Assembly (NCBI GenBank): GCA_017506865.1
Contig: JAFCMP010000334.1
Span: 310,001-374,000 of the forward strand
Direction: 5' to 3'
DNA from: Tribonema minus
Lineage: Eukaryota; Sar; Xanthophyceae; Tribonematales; Tribonemataceae
Length of the DNA: 64,000 nt
Below, piece by piece: positions 45,347 to 55,900 of the stretch (its first letter is position 1; the number at the start of each line of letters is the position of its first letter). The translations under genes were made by a program, and so were the position numbers. A model generated the notes under the pieces. The model was given only the letters and a program-made list of their open reading frames with translations. It did not search any database and was not told where the DNA came from.

Positions 45347-47054
45347 GCTGCTGTCGCCCCCCAAGTGGCGGCGGCGGCGGGCAAGTCGGTTTCGCCCCGC
45401 CGCCGCCTTTCGTCAGAGCAGTTTTCATATTTCACCCATGTGCGGCGCTGCCTTCGCCCAGCCTCATCGGTGCTGGATCCAGCAAGAGCTTATTTAGCCA
45501 GGAAGTGTGGGCGGGCGGGGGGGGGGGGGGGGGGGGGGCAGCGGCGGCGGCGCCGATGTCTCCGCACTTTGCACAGGCGAATGCTTGTGGTGCGTCGACG
45601 GGGCTCCCTTGCTTGTGTGTTGATGTGGGTGTGACAGAGGTCGAGGAGGGGCGTGCAGGGGGCGGGCAAGGGGAAGGGGGGGGGGGGGGGCGTTGCGGGT
45701 GCGTTATAGAGAGGATGGGCGGCAGCGGCAGCGACAGCGGGCGGTCGCAGCCAAGGTTAGGGTCCATTGTGATCCTTGCCAGAAGCGAATATCGGCAGCG
45801 GTCCTTCTGTTCCTGTAACTGGGCTCAGGGGGACAGATGGCATGTGGGGAAGTGTCAGGTTGTGGTTGCAGCCGCCGCGCTGCTCGTGGGGCTGTTTAGG
45901 CAGCGCCCCCCCCTGGCTGTGCTGCCGCAGCCCCTGTCGATTAAATGCATGTGTATGTCTCAGCTTGACATTGTGTGCGTCTTCGACCGCTCTACTGCCG
46001 TGTTGAAGTTGTTGGCGCGCACTAGCTGCGCTGCAACTCGCGCGATTGCCCCCTATGTTCTCTGATATCAGGGGTCAGAGAGGGAGGGGAGGGGCCCACG
46101 GGACAAGTTGTTCCCCGTGCCGTGCTTGTGTGCACACGCACGTCATCGCCCGTGGTGCTTTGAGAGTGCAGCATCGCTACGCAATGGCGGGGCTACGCCA
46201 AAGTCCGTCGCCGGCGCGGCGGCAGAGGTGCAGCTTGGCGGTCACGGCGCTGAGGACTGCCGCATCACACATGGCTCAATGCGACTTCAAGCACCACACC
46301 GTCGATTACTTGAAGTGTGTAGCATGGCGACCAGGTGCACATTTCTGTGAAGAGCGGGCCACAAGCTCACCAGACACATGTGGCCGAAAGCAGCTCTGTT
46401 TGTTTTGATGTGCCTGAGGCCTTGTTGTGTGCAAATGGCTCAAGTGAACTGTGTCTTGTCATTCAAAGCTCTGGCTTACATGGAGGCGGTGCAAATAAGA
46501 GTCGAGCTTGCACCAGAATCTACATGACCATGTACTACCAGATTCAGTATATGGAACAGGTAGACAGCACGCGGTATATACTGGCACTGCACTGGGGGGA
46601 AGGCATTGTTGCCACCGTATGACAGGCATGAGAAACAGGAGAGCAAACAGCAATTGGGGGAAGGGGCAGAGAGCCCTTGCATGAGCGTAGCACCTGGGCA
46701 CATGACACGCTCCGCCGGTCTGTCACCTGATGGTGTGTGCTGTGATGCGAAGGAGCAGTCCCGTGCATGCAAGCCTGGCTACAGTCCTCTGTGTCAGGCG
46801 CCTAAGCCATGGACGCTTCAACGTGCAGCAGACAGATATGTTGCAGTGTTGTGATGGCGGTGAGTGGCGATGCGCAGGCACACGCACAAGATAGCGGCTC
46901 GAAGTACGTAAAAAGTACATCAAGGACGAATTGTAACCGTGGATGAGCTATTGATTAATGGCGCGTAACGACATGAAAAACACATGCACATTGCAGGCAT
47001 AGTGAAGTATGTATGGCCGATACCTGTTGCTCAGCGCTGCTACGGAGCGCTGTG
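45347..47054. other. No supported gene; G-rich 3' flank of SPX gene
   Basis: This contains G-runs (45517-45538, and near 45678-45690) and no ORF with recognisable features. The downstream boundary is the stop codon of the minus-strand ORF at 47055. Confidence 0.4.
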
Positions 47055-47864
47055 TCAGTAGCGTATGCCCCTGAGATTGTGTGTCCACGGCACTATCGTC
47101 TCGCTCACGTAGCCGTTCAAGCTCTTGACCGAGCGTGCCTCCCCCAATAGGCCCTGCTTGCTCGCAGCCGCCCTTAGATCCCGCAAGTGGTGCTTCGCAA
47201 ACTCGCGTGTGAAGTCCGTTTGCAGCTGTGAGCTGGTCACGCCCACTGTACACGGTCTGACTGAGTGGCACCGCCGCTGTGCCGAACTGTCGCAGGCTTC
47301 CACTCCTCGTGCGCCGTCCGCACTGCAGCGGCTGCTTTCGGCGGCAGGCTGCGATGTGCGCTCTGCGCGAGCGCTGCGCGCGCTCTCAGTCAGATCACTT
47401 CGCACGCTGCTGCGTCCAGACTCGGTGCCTTTGTTCAGAGTGAGCACAGTATCTTGGAGGCCTGCGAGGTTGATGCTGGTGCTGGCGGTACGCGGACCAG
47501 GTTGCGCAGTGCTAGCCCTCCGCTGAAGCTGCAGGTGCCTGCCGCTGTTGTAGAAGCTGCCAACCTCTCCCGAGGTAAGCATCGTGGCATGCAGCGTTGC
47601 AAGACGCTCGGCATTGGGTCCTGTGCTGATGCGGGCAACAGTGTGCCCGTAGCTGATGTCTGATCTATGAGTTTCTATGCCTACCAGGGAGTTGTCGCGT
47701 CTGTATGTTTGGTTGGTCGGGCGACGATGGTCTCCGGGGCGAGCAGTGTGCATGTTGTAGAAAGCTTTGTCTGAGGGCACGTACTGTCCGCAACCATAGC
47801 CATCTGTCATGCGGTGTTTGGAGCCATGCATGCCGCAGTGGTGGTGCGCGTCTGTAGCTGTCAT
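47055..47864 (-). CDS. Hypothetical protein, single-exon ORF, 269 aa
   Basis: This minus-strand ORF runs from ATG at 47864 to TGA at 47055 with mixed, protein-like composition (QYVPSDKAFYNMHTARPGDH, then NSLVGIETHRSDISYGHTVA). It is rich in Ser, Arg and His and lacks the low-complexity runs of its neighbours. The frame stays open upstream of the ATG (as TGIPVDLTRADK), so the gene may start further upstream or have a 5' exon. No signal peptide, membrane span or known domain is recognised. The tone of the N-terminal half recalls microtubule- or flagellum-associated proteins, but that is a guess. Confidence 0.45.
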   Translation of the reverse strand: MTATDAHHHCGMHGSKHRMTDGYGCGQYVPSDKAFYNMHTARPGDHRRPTNQTYRRDNSLVGIETHRSDISYGHTVARISTGPNAERLATLHATMLTSGEVGSFYNSGRHLQLQRRASTAQPGPRTASTSINLAGLQDTVLTLNKGTESGRSSVRSDLTESARSARAERTSQPAAESSRCSADGARGVEACDSSAQRRCHSVRPCTVGVTSSQLQTDFTREFAKHHLRDLRAAASKQGLLGEARSVKSLNGYVSETIVPWTHNLRGIRY

Positions 47865-49727
47865 CTTGTCGGCACGAGTCAGATCGACGGGAATGCCTGT
47901 ATTTCTTTGCGCTGGTGAATCTCCTGGGCCTGGCGCCGCCGCTCTTGTGGAAGAGGCAACAAGTAGATGAACAACGAGGATGAGAAGCCCCTGGTTACGG
48001 CGGTTACTGTCCGACTGTATGCGACTGTACGCGACTGCGGTTCCTCCCCCCCCCCCCCCCGCGGGGAGAGCATCAAGATGCCATTTGCATCATCAAGCTG
48101 ATCAGCAGGCGGCGAGTGGTGATCGGGACTCACGAAGGGGGGTGGCGCAAGGTGTTTAGCTATTGCCTTCAGCTTGAGGTCCAGACATTGCCGTGAGCAG
48201 CTGACACACTGCTCAGCAAGCCTGTTGACCACGTTTCGTTTTAGGGCGCAAGGGGGCGCAAAGTGGGGCTAAACCCTAGAGGCGCAAGGGCGGAGTGGTT
48301 ACTTGCCAGTGGCAACCGACATTGAAGCGCTCAGTTGGAATGGAGCGGCAGACAGTACTCCGCCAGAAACTACAAGCCGGAACATGACCTTCTGCTCTGG
48401 CTCTGCGTGGCACTGCTCATCAAAGTCCCTGGACTATGATTTCAATAGTAGAGAATTATAGAGGGCAACAGCAGAATGGACTGCTGACTACAACTCTGAA
48501 TTGATCATCAAAGTGCACAGCAAAAGCAAGCTTGGGGGGGCATGATGAAATGACATGCAGAGGTCGGTGATGGTATGCGATTGTACAAAAGACAGATGCG
48601 GAAAACTAGAACTATTACTTGTAATGTCGTCATGATGCAGGCAACTGGCATTCACGTTTCATGCTGCTTCACGAGCTGCGTCCACGGACTTCGCTAGCCG
48701 CAGCATCATGACTTCATTGCAGTAGTGACAAAAATGATTGCCTTCTTGCTTTTAGTGGTGAAAATGCGCTGGTGACATCTGTATCACAACTTGGACTTGC
48801 ACAACCAATTGACGTTAAACACTATGCAAGGCACATACACACACACACGCACACACTCACACACACACACACACACTGCGTGCTGCCAGTAAGCCTTTAC
48901 AGACGGCGCACAATCAGCATGTCTTCTGCTGATGACTGCATTTTGTTGTAGCAGCATACACATCTGTCCCTATTTCGTCAGCACCCCTGCCACCGGTGCC
49001 AAGGCATGCTGCACCACAATTTGTGGCAACTGGCAGCAATGACGCCAACAATGATGGGCATGGCACACTGACCACTTATGGCATTACACACAACATCGAG
49101 GCAAAGGCACCACAGATGATGCAGCGAAGAAATGGCCTTTTGGGTTCCTGGTTCAATGGAATTTGATTGTGTTGTTGGTGGTCAGTCGTGTCTCATTGAC
49201 CCTCAAAGATGCATCAAGTGTGCACTGTGCGCGCACCTCACAACGGAGTTCGCAGAACAGTGCAGTCGTTCTCGGTGGCAACCGCGACCGCAATGTGAGG
49301 ACACAGCTGCTTGCAGCTCTCGTGTCCGACTGCGTGTGCGATCGTACTGTGTAACCGCCATGACTGCGTACGGCTGTCCAGTCAGCCACCACAGCCATGA
49401 CAAGATCCAGCATGTCGTTGTTGTTCCTTTGCGGAGAGCGTGGGTTGCCGAGACTCGACGCAGTGATGCCCGCTGGTGTCTGACATGCCTGACGGCGTTG
49501 TGGCAGTGCTGTTGCAATGATGCGCTGCACGCCCGTATTGAGGAGCGCTGCGACAAATTTTCAGAGCGCTGCTGCAGCTGCCTCGCCCCGCCACTAGCGT
49601 CGCTGCGCGCACGCTGCCGCGTCGCTCCCGGCGTGAACTGTCCCTCAGTGCTCATTTGCCGCAACACTGATTTCACAATCATGTGTGCAAAGTGTTGTAC
49701 GTGCGGCAGCAAATTCTGTGTATAAGC
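47865..49727. other. Intergenic, no firm gene
   Basis: The minus strand at 48232-48130 reads MVNRLAEQCVSCSRQCLDLK and ends near a GTGAGT donor, a possible 5' exon whose phase does not fit the ORF at 47864. A poly-C run lies at about 48048-48060. A Cys-rich plus-strand ORF at 49132-49725 is considered spurious. Confidence 0.35.
48831..48877. repeat. CA/GT dinucleotide microsatellite
   Basis: About 45 bp of (CA)n with a few G or T interruptions. Confidence 0.9.
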
Positions 49728-50516
49728 CTAGGTGCGAGCGAGCCGTTTACGCACATTGGGGTCCTCCACGTTCTGATAGGAGAAGGGGCAGTGCCGGCAC
49801 CCCGAGCCGCAGCAGGTGCCCCTGCAGAGAGAGCAGGTGCGAGCAGACCAAGAGCTGTTAGCACAGCAAGCTGTCAGTGGTGCGCAGCTGAGCATCATCT
49901 GATGTTGCTGGGGATAACAGTAGACTTGATTGAGGCTGGCATGCATGCAGTGCCATGTTCACTTCCATTTTAGAAGGTTGCTGTCGTTGCTGCTCGCTGT
50001 CTACAAGTACACAGTCAGATATTTCTCGTGATGCATGCCTCGCAATCGTGCAGAGCGTGCTTATTCTGCGCACATGTGCATATATGCAGTCATATCCCGT
50101 GTCAAAGTCGTTGTGACACTGATTCAACGATGCGAGTCATTGAGGCTGCATCTGGATGGCTTGCAAGTCGAGCCAACTGATATGATGGCGCTCAAGCAAA
50201 CTCTTCAGCTCGATGCACTCAGGCAGCAAAGGAAAGCAGAGCATTGAGAGCACTTGGTGAACGAGGTCACAAGCAGTCAAAGCCGCAGCCTTCGGGCTTA
50301 CCGCCTCAGGTGGCCCACACGGGTGAAGACAACGTAGTTTGTGGCCGGATCCCTGTATGTATTCATCCCTTCTCTACAAGCTTCTGCATGTGCTTCATGC
50401 GCTTCGACAGGTACTCGGGGTGGTACGGTGGCAAGCAGTCTCGCGGAAGACATCAGCGGTCTGGAAGTAGTCTGCCTACACGCAGCAGTCAGGACCATAC
50501 GCGGAAGCCGCTGCAT
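49728..50516 (-). CDS. DUF5522 / C1orf53-like small protein, 2 exons, 102 aa
   Basis: The exons are 50516-50302 and 49821-49728, joined in phase 2. The signature is DPATNYVVFTRVGHLRR followed, across the intron, by GTCCGSGCRHCPF. That is the conserved DPxTGY...HLxRG-CCGSxCRHCP motif of this family, with Cys75, Cys76, Cys80 and Cys83 likely metal-binding or redox-active. The first 30 residues (MQRLPRMVLTAACRQTTSRP) are basic and hydroxylated without acids, as in a mitochondrial presequence. The molecular function of the family is not established. An alternative frame over part of exon 1 also looks coding but does not reach the motif. Confidence 0.8.
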
Positions 50517-52440
50517 TGGCCGGATGTCAAGCCGTCAAATTTCCTAGCTGCTGTCAGCAAGACGCTAGGCAGCAGGGGGGAAGCCAGCACGTAATTCAAG
50601 GCGCTCCGCGGAACGTCGGCGGTTGCAGCTCTCTGCAGGCGTTCTGATTGGGTCAGATTTAAAAAAATCAAAGCCCTGATTCCTCCAACTCTGTGCGTCG
50701 TATCCTGGACCGTTGCAAAAACCTTCAAGTACCTATGCACGTTTTGCCCCCCCCGGGCCAGCTCGCCAACATCGAAAGGTGTGGCAGCGCCATGAAGTGG
50801 AGGGTGGGGGCTGCTTGTCTGGCGCGCCTAGCATGTTTCACCAGCCATGGTGCATCTGGCGCGCCGCAGCAGCACCTGCCACGTTTCAGCCGCACATTTG
50901 GAGCCCCTTATCACACAGCACCAGCAGGCCAGAGGAGCATTACGTTCGAGCTCGCGGCATCGGTAAGGACATGGAAAGCTTTGCAGTTCGCCTCTCAAGC
51001 AGCACGAGCAGCTACTTCCCTCCCCTCACGCCACCCAAGGATACTATCTTCGGGCCTTTTGGCACCGATGATTGTCATACCAATTGCTCTTCGAGCTGAT
51101 CCGTGGCTGAAGCAGAAGGAGTGGGGCTCATGCAGCTGTGCGCAGCTACTGCAGACTACGCCTGCTCGGCCGTCGCCAGGGCTCGTGCCTTTTCCGCCAT
51201 GTGCCGACCAACCTGCGCTTGAAGTTCGCCACCAAGGACACCATCCCGGGGCTTCACGGCACCCTGGATTGTTGACCCTACTCCCATGGAGTGTTGTTCG
51301 TGTGGCGGCAAACCGCAGCTTCTGCTGGCACCTCTGGCCCCGACTGCTGCATCGGCGACTGTGGACATCGGACCTGCGCTGCCTCCACCAGCACTTGCCG
51401 CCGTACACCGCATTTGCTGCCCCAGCACCTCACATCTGGACACTATCTTGGGACCTAGCGGTACCCTTGATTGTTGTTACACACACTCTTTCAGAGTCTT
51501 GTCCGTGGGGAGGGTCAGCGATGCGGCGACGGCGCAGGCAGGTGGCGGCTTCGCCTGCTTGGTGGCCTACGCCGACGCAGCGACCGAGTGTCAAGCCTGC
51601 TGCCTGCTGCGGCAAGATCATCAACGCGAACACCAACACCTGCAACCACACCGTCGAAGACCGGAGCCTATCCGCCGCCGTCCCTGCCGCCGGCGACGGC
51701 GCACGCCTTCAACCCACAACCGACACAAGGACACTATCTTGGGGCCTCGCGGCACCCTTGATTGTTAGTCATACAACTCTGCGGAGTGTTGTCCAAGGCA
51801 TGTGGTTAGAGAGCGGCGCCTGTGCGCGGCGACGGGGCAGGCGGTGGCAGCTGCTTGGCGGGAGCGGCGCGGAGGAGCAGGAGCAGGAGGAAGGAGTTCG
51901 CAGCAGGGGTTCCAGTGTGCGGCCGGGGACACCGGGAGGGGTAACACTAGCAAATAGAAGGGCGGGTTTTAGTAGATATGCTTGCTGGAGTGACAGCATC
52001 AGCCTTTGCAGCACCAGTGCCTGGCACTTAGTGATCCATGACCATTGTCCTCAGTTCTGGGCGCTGCTACCAGTAGCCCAGGCCTGCACAAAGCTGTTCA
52101 CGGTTAGGACCATTTTGGCAGAGACACGGGAGGCCTCAAAGTGGGTCTGGTCGTGTAGAGGCAGTAGCTTAGGCACTTTGGTGCAGCATGATAGTGGGGA
52201 CCGATCGGGGTTTGGGTGGGGTTTGTTGGGGTTGGGTTGGACTCTTCGTAGCAACAGCATTGATACCCTTAGCACCAGTGCCTGGTGCCCAGTGATCATT
52301 TTGCCTAGAGGCGTGATTCAGACGTGTCAGCATGGTCCTCAGTTCTGGGCGCTGTCACAGGCGACCCAGGCCTGCATAAATCTTTTTCAAGACGGGACAA
52401 GTGCCTCACGGCTGGGCAACCCTAAGTACGGTTTGGTTGT
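50517..52440. repeat. Diverged tandem repeats, no firm gene
   Basis: Four copies of a block resembling AGGACACTATCTTGGGGCCT, then GGCACCCTTGATTGTT, lie at about 51036, 51230, 51435 and 51725. A second pair (51992-52100 and 52254-52384) shares AGCACCAGTGCCTGG and CCTCAGTTCTGGGCGCTG. The long plus-strand ORF across 50693-52456 is probably a product of these repeats. They may be exon-edge copies of a gene whose intact exon I could not place. Confidence 0.5.
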
Positions 52441-52984
52441 GGGGTGTTGGTGGTAGTGTGAAGAGGGGGAAGCCTGTTTGCGGTTGAGTCTCTCTTTGGA
52501 GAAGGAATGTTGCATTGAGTGCACATCCAAAGAGAGGGCTTTTCGCGCCTCTTGCGAAGCGAAATTAATAAAAGTACCTATGCTCGCTCACGCATGCGCT
52601 TGCACTCATGAAGCAGAGCTGGTCGACACGACCTCAAGAATGCAAGAGTACATTGCAAAATTATATGCAAACGAATCTGGCCTGCCCACGAGCGTGGCAC
52701 GTGCACCTAATACAGTGGCTCAGCGCGCTGAGAACAGGTGAGTGCGCTCATTGTGCTCAGCATGCGCTCTTCTTGGTGATGGCAGCGGCAGGAGCAGTTC
52801 TGCAATGCAGTGTCGTGTAGCCGACACAGTGTTGCGGCATGTATTAATAAACCACTTCAAGAAGTGTGTGTGGAACGGTCATTGCATGTGTGCTGCGGCC
52901 TCAGCACACCGCGCCAGCGCAGCGGAGAGCAGCACCAGCTGTTGACTTCAACGTCGGCAGATGCTTGCAACAGGGCTCGAGCAG

Positions 52985-55900
52985 CTACTTTTGCTGCTGA
53001 GTCGTCTTCAAAAATTCCGCCATGGTGAGGAGCGACCACTGCCCCGGCTCCGTGCACAGCAGCACGTGCGAGTGAAACGCAAAGAGGCTCGTCCTGCGAG
53101 AGCAGCAGGTCATGAAGTGCACGTTAGTTGCTGCACTCGTGGCAAATGGTGCTTGGCATGAAGCAAGTAGAGTACGCAACGCTCAGAGCCGGGTGAGTTG
53201 ATGAGCGCAACGAGAGCGGCCTGCACGCTGTCAGCCCCGCCGTGACAGCTGCAGTCAGTATTTCCAAGGATGCTCAGTGCAAGTTGATGACCTCCTTGGC
53301 GGTGTCCTTGGAATTAGTAGTGATATCAGAACAGACATTATTGGTTAAGTTACTGACCAAGCAATGCAGAACTCTTACAACAATGGCCAGCGTCGGCGAT
53401 GCAGCAATTCACTGAGTTGCAGTTTGACCAGGCTACGTACGCAACGTCTTCTGAAAATGCTCCAATAGTCAGGCATTTTGTGGGCATAAGATGTATCTTC
53501 GGTATGGCCAATGGACGGCGCAAAAGAGAAAGGCATTCTGGGATGCAGCAAAGGGCATGGTCGACACAATCACACAGCACAGCATGGCACGCAGCACATA
53601 TTGACACCAGCAGCACGCTGTGCATCCTCTGCAGAGCATCGACTGAGCTCGACGCGGTGTGTCAAGCCGTGTGCCACACAAAGTTTGGGGCAAACAAATC
53701 GAGAACCCGTAAAACATAGAGGTGCGACCACCTGATGCTAATGTTTAGTAGCGCTGTGGTCCGGATGGACGCAACGCCGCAGCAAGACGGTGACTGCAAA
53801 TGAGACAGGCTCTTGCACAGAAAGCAGCGGCACCGAACTTCAACTTCGAAATTCGAGCGTTGCCGAGCGCTGCATCAACAAGCGCTCACCTGTGGCCGAT
53901 GCTGACAATGCTCTCCACATTGGACGCGGCCTCGTACAGGCGCGCCTCGTCGGGGCCGCCGAGGGCGCTGCAGCACGCAATCATAAGCGCACACGGAGTG
54001 CACAGAAACGTGACAGGGCGCTGATCGCGTTAACAATTACCGAGGCCCAGCACAGCTCAGCTGCCGATGATCACATGTATAACCGCTCAGCAGGTGCTGG
54101 CACAGGCGCAGCACCGGCAGCAGCAGTCGCGGCGGCGGGGGGGGCACGGTCAGCAAGTGCTCGGGGAGCACGCAAATTTGTTTGTGCTGACTGCCGCCAG
54201 TAACAGTGCTCTGCAATTGGCACCGCACGTGCTGAACACGGTAGAGCGGTTGCGTGAAGCAGAGGGTGCGGCGCTGATGCTCTGTCAGCCTGCTGATGCA
54301 GCGCAACGCCGCCGGATTGAGTGCCAAGGCGCGCGTACTGTTGCACAGCAATGAGCATCATAATGAACGCATTCCATGCCGCAGCAGCAATAAGCGTCAG
54401 GGTTGGTGTGACAAAGCTCATCAGATTGCGCACGAGCGCTGCCACACCAACGTCTATCAAGAGAAGGAGCTGCGAAATTGTTGCACGTTCGCATGGGTCA
54501 CCTCGTGGCTTCGTCGAGAAATGCCACCGCGGGCGGCTGCGCGAGCAGGCGCGCAAAGGCCAGCCGCTGCTGCTCCCCAACGCTCAGCTCGTCGGTCCAG
54601 TCCCGGACCGCCCCCAGGCCTCCGCTCCTGCGTCCAGAGGAGTGAGACGGACAAGCAAGCTTTCTGCCTCTGAACTTCAAGCTTGATGGCATCACTTCAA
54701 GCCATCATCTGCTTGGTCGGGTGTTGAGTTCGTCGCTTCCGACTCAAGCCACGCTCCGCCCTCCGCTCTAGCCGCCAAAGACAACCAGAAGGGGCAGAAA
54801 CCAGATGCAATTTGAAGTGCGCATACTTGAGCATGTTATTTTGTACAGGCCACCCTCTGCTGTTTGACCACTGCTCACCGGTTCTGCGCAGCTCCAGGCA
54901 TTCACTTGGCATACCTGACGTGCGCTTCAAGCGCAGCGGAGCGTACAGTCGCAATGAAAGAGTGGACTCACCAGCTATGCATATATGTACATACGTACGG
55001 CACGCCGACTCTGCCTCGCGCATAACGACGTCGCCACAGCCGGCGCTTCGCCCGACTGCACGTCAGCTTGCGCTGCGGCGCTTGGGTCGGTGGCGACCTC
55101 AATAACAACTTCAGTAAATACTTCCATTGCAACTTCAAGGCAGTGTGGCGGTACGGCAGTGGAGCCCTCGCCCGCCTCGAACTCCTGCACAACTACAGCC
55201 TTGCTCAGCGTGACGTCTCCTGAACCCAATGGTGCCGATGCAAGGAGGCTGCGCCAATGGCGAGCACAGTTCATTTTGCCATCTCGCACACAGCGTATTC
55301 ACGCGAGCTGCACACTCCAGCAGCGTCGCATATTGGCGGCGCAAGGTGACAGCAGCGCCGCAGCGCCTCCCGTGGCAGATGCTGCGGAACTGCTGAGGCC
55401 GTGCATGCACGCCTGTGACCGTCGCAAGTCTCAAAACTCCACACGCATAACCGCTGTGCACGGCAGCAATGAGAAACCCTCTGCTTCATGGCAGCTGCCG
55501 CCCAAACCACCAGTGTGACCCGCATTTGCACGTCCCTCAGACCTCTTGCGCATCTGCAGCGCGCCACGAACCACTCCCACATCAAGCATCATGAAAGCGT
55601 GCCAATGCCAACTTCACCTCAGGTCAAACGCCATACACTCCCCGACGTTCACGTACTTGAGAGTGTACACACATACGCATGCCCTACGCGGCAAACGACA
55701 TTTCCCAAGCATGCCTTACCTGGCGGCGATGTGACCGAGCCGCACCGTCTCGAGGGCGTGCATGATGGCAGCGTCCCCCTGCCCCCCCGCACCCCCCGCC
55801 TCATTGGGGTACAGGAGCTGCGTTCGCAGGTCCCCCAGGGGCATGTAGGGCTTCTGCGGCAGGAACAGCGCGTCGCGCGGTGCGGGGCGCTCTATCGCGC

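Noticed and set aside
49132-49725. 197-aa Cys-rich plus-strand ORF
   Set aside because: It ends against the antisense of the DUF5522 last exon, and the cysteines show no regular zinc-finger spacing.
50035-50247. 70-aa plus-strand ORF in the DUF5522 intron
   Set aside because: It has a plausible composition near its end, but it is short, has no motif or splice context, and lies antisense in a small intron.
50340-50440. Alternative frame reading CLPPYHPEYLSKRMKHMQKL on the minus strand
   Set aside because: It looks coding but hits TGA and cannot reach the DPATNY/CCGSGCRHCP motif without an implausible 25-nt intron. The chosen frame is continuous and matches the family through that stretch.
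50693-52456. 587-aa plus-strand ORF
   Set aside because: It spans several diverged tandem repeats and changes character from copy to copy. No domain was seen, so it is probably open by chance.
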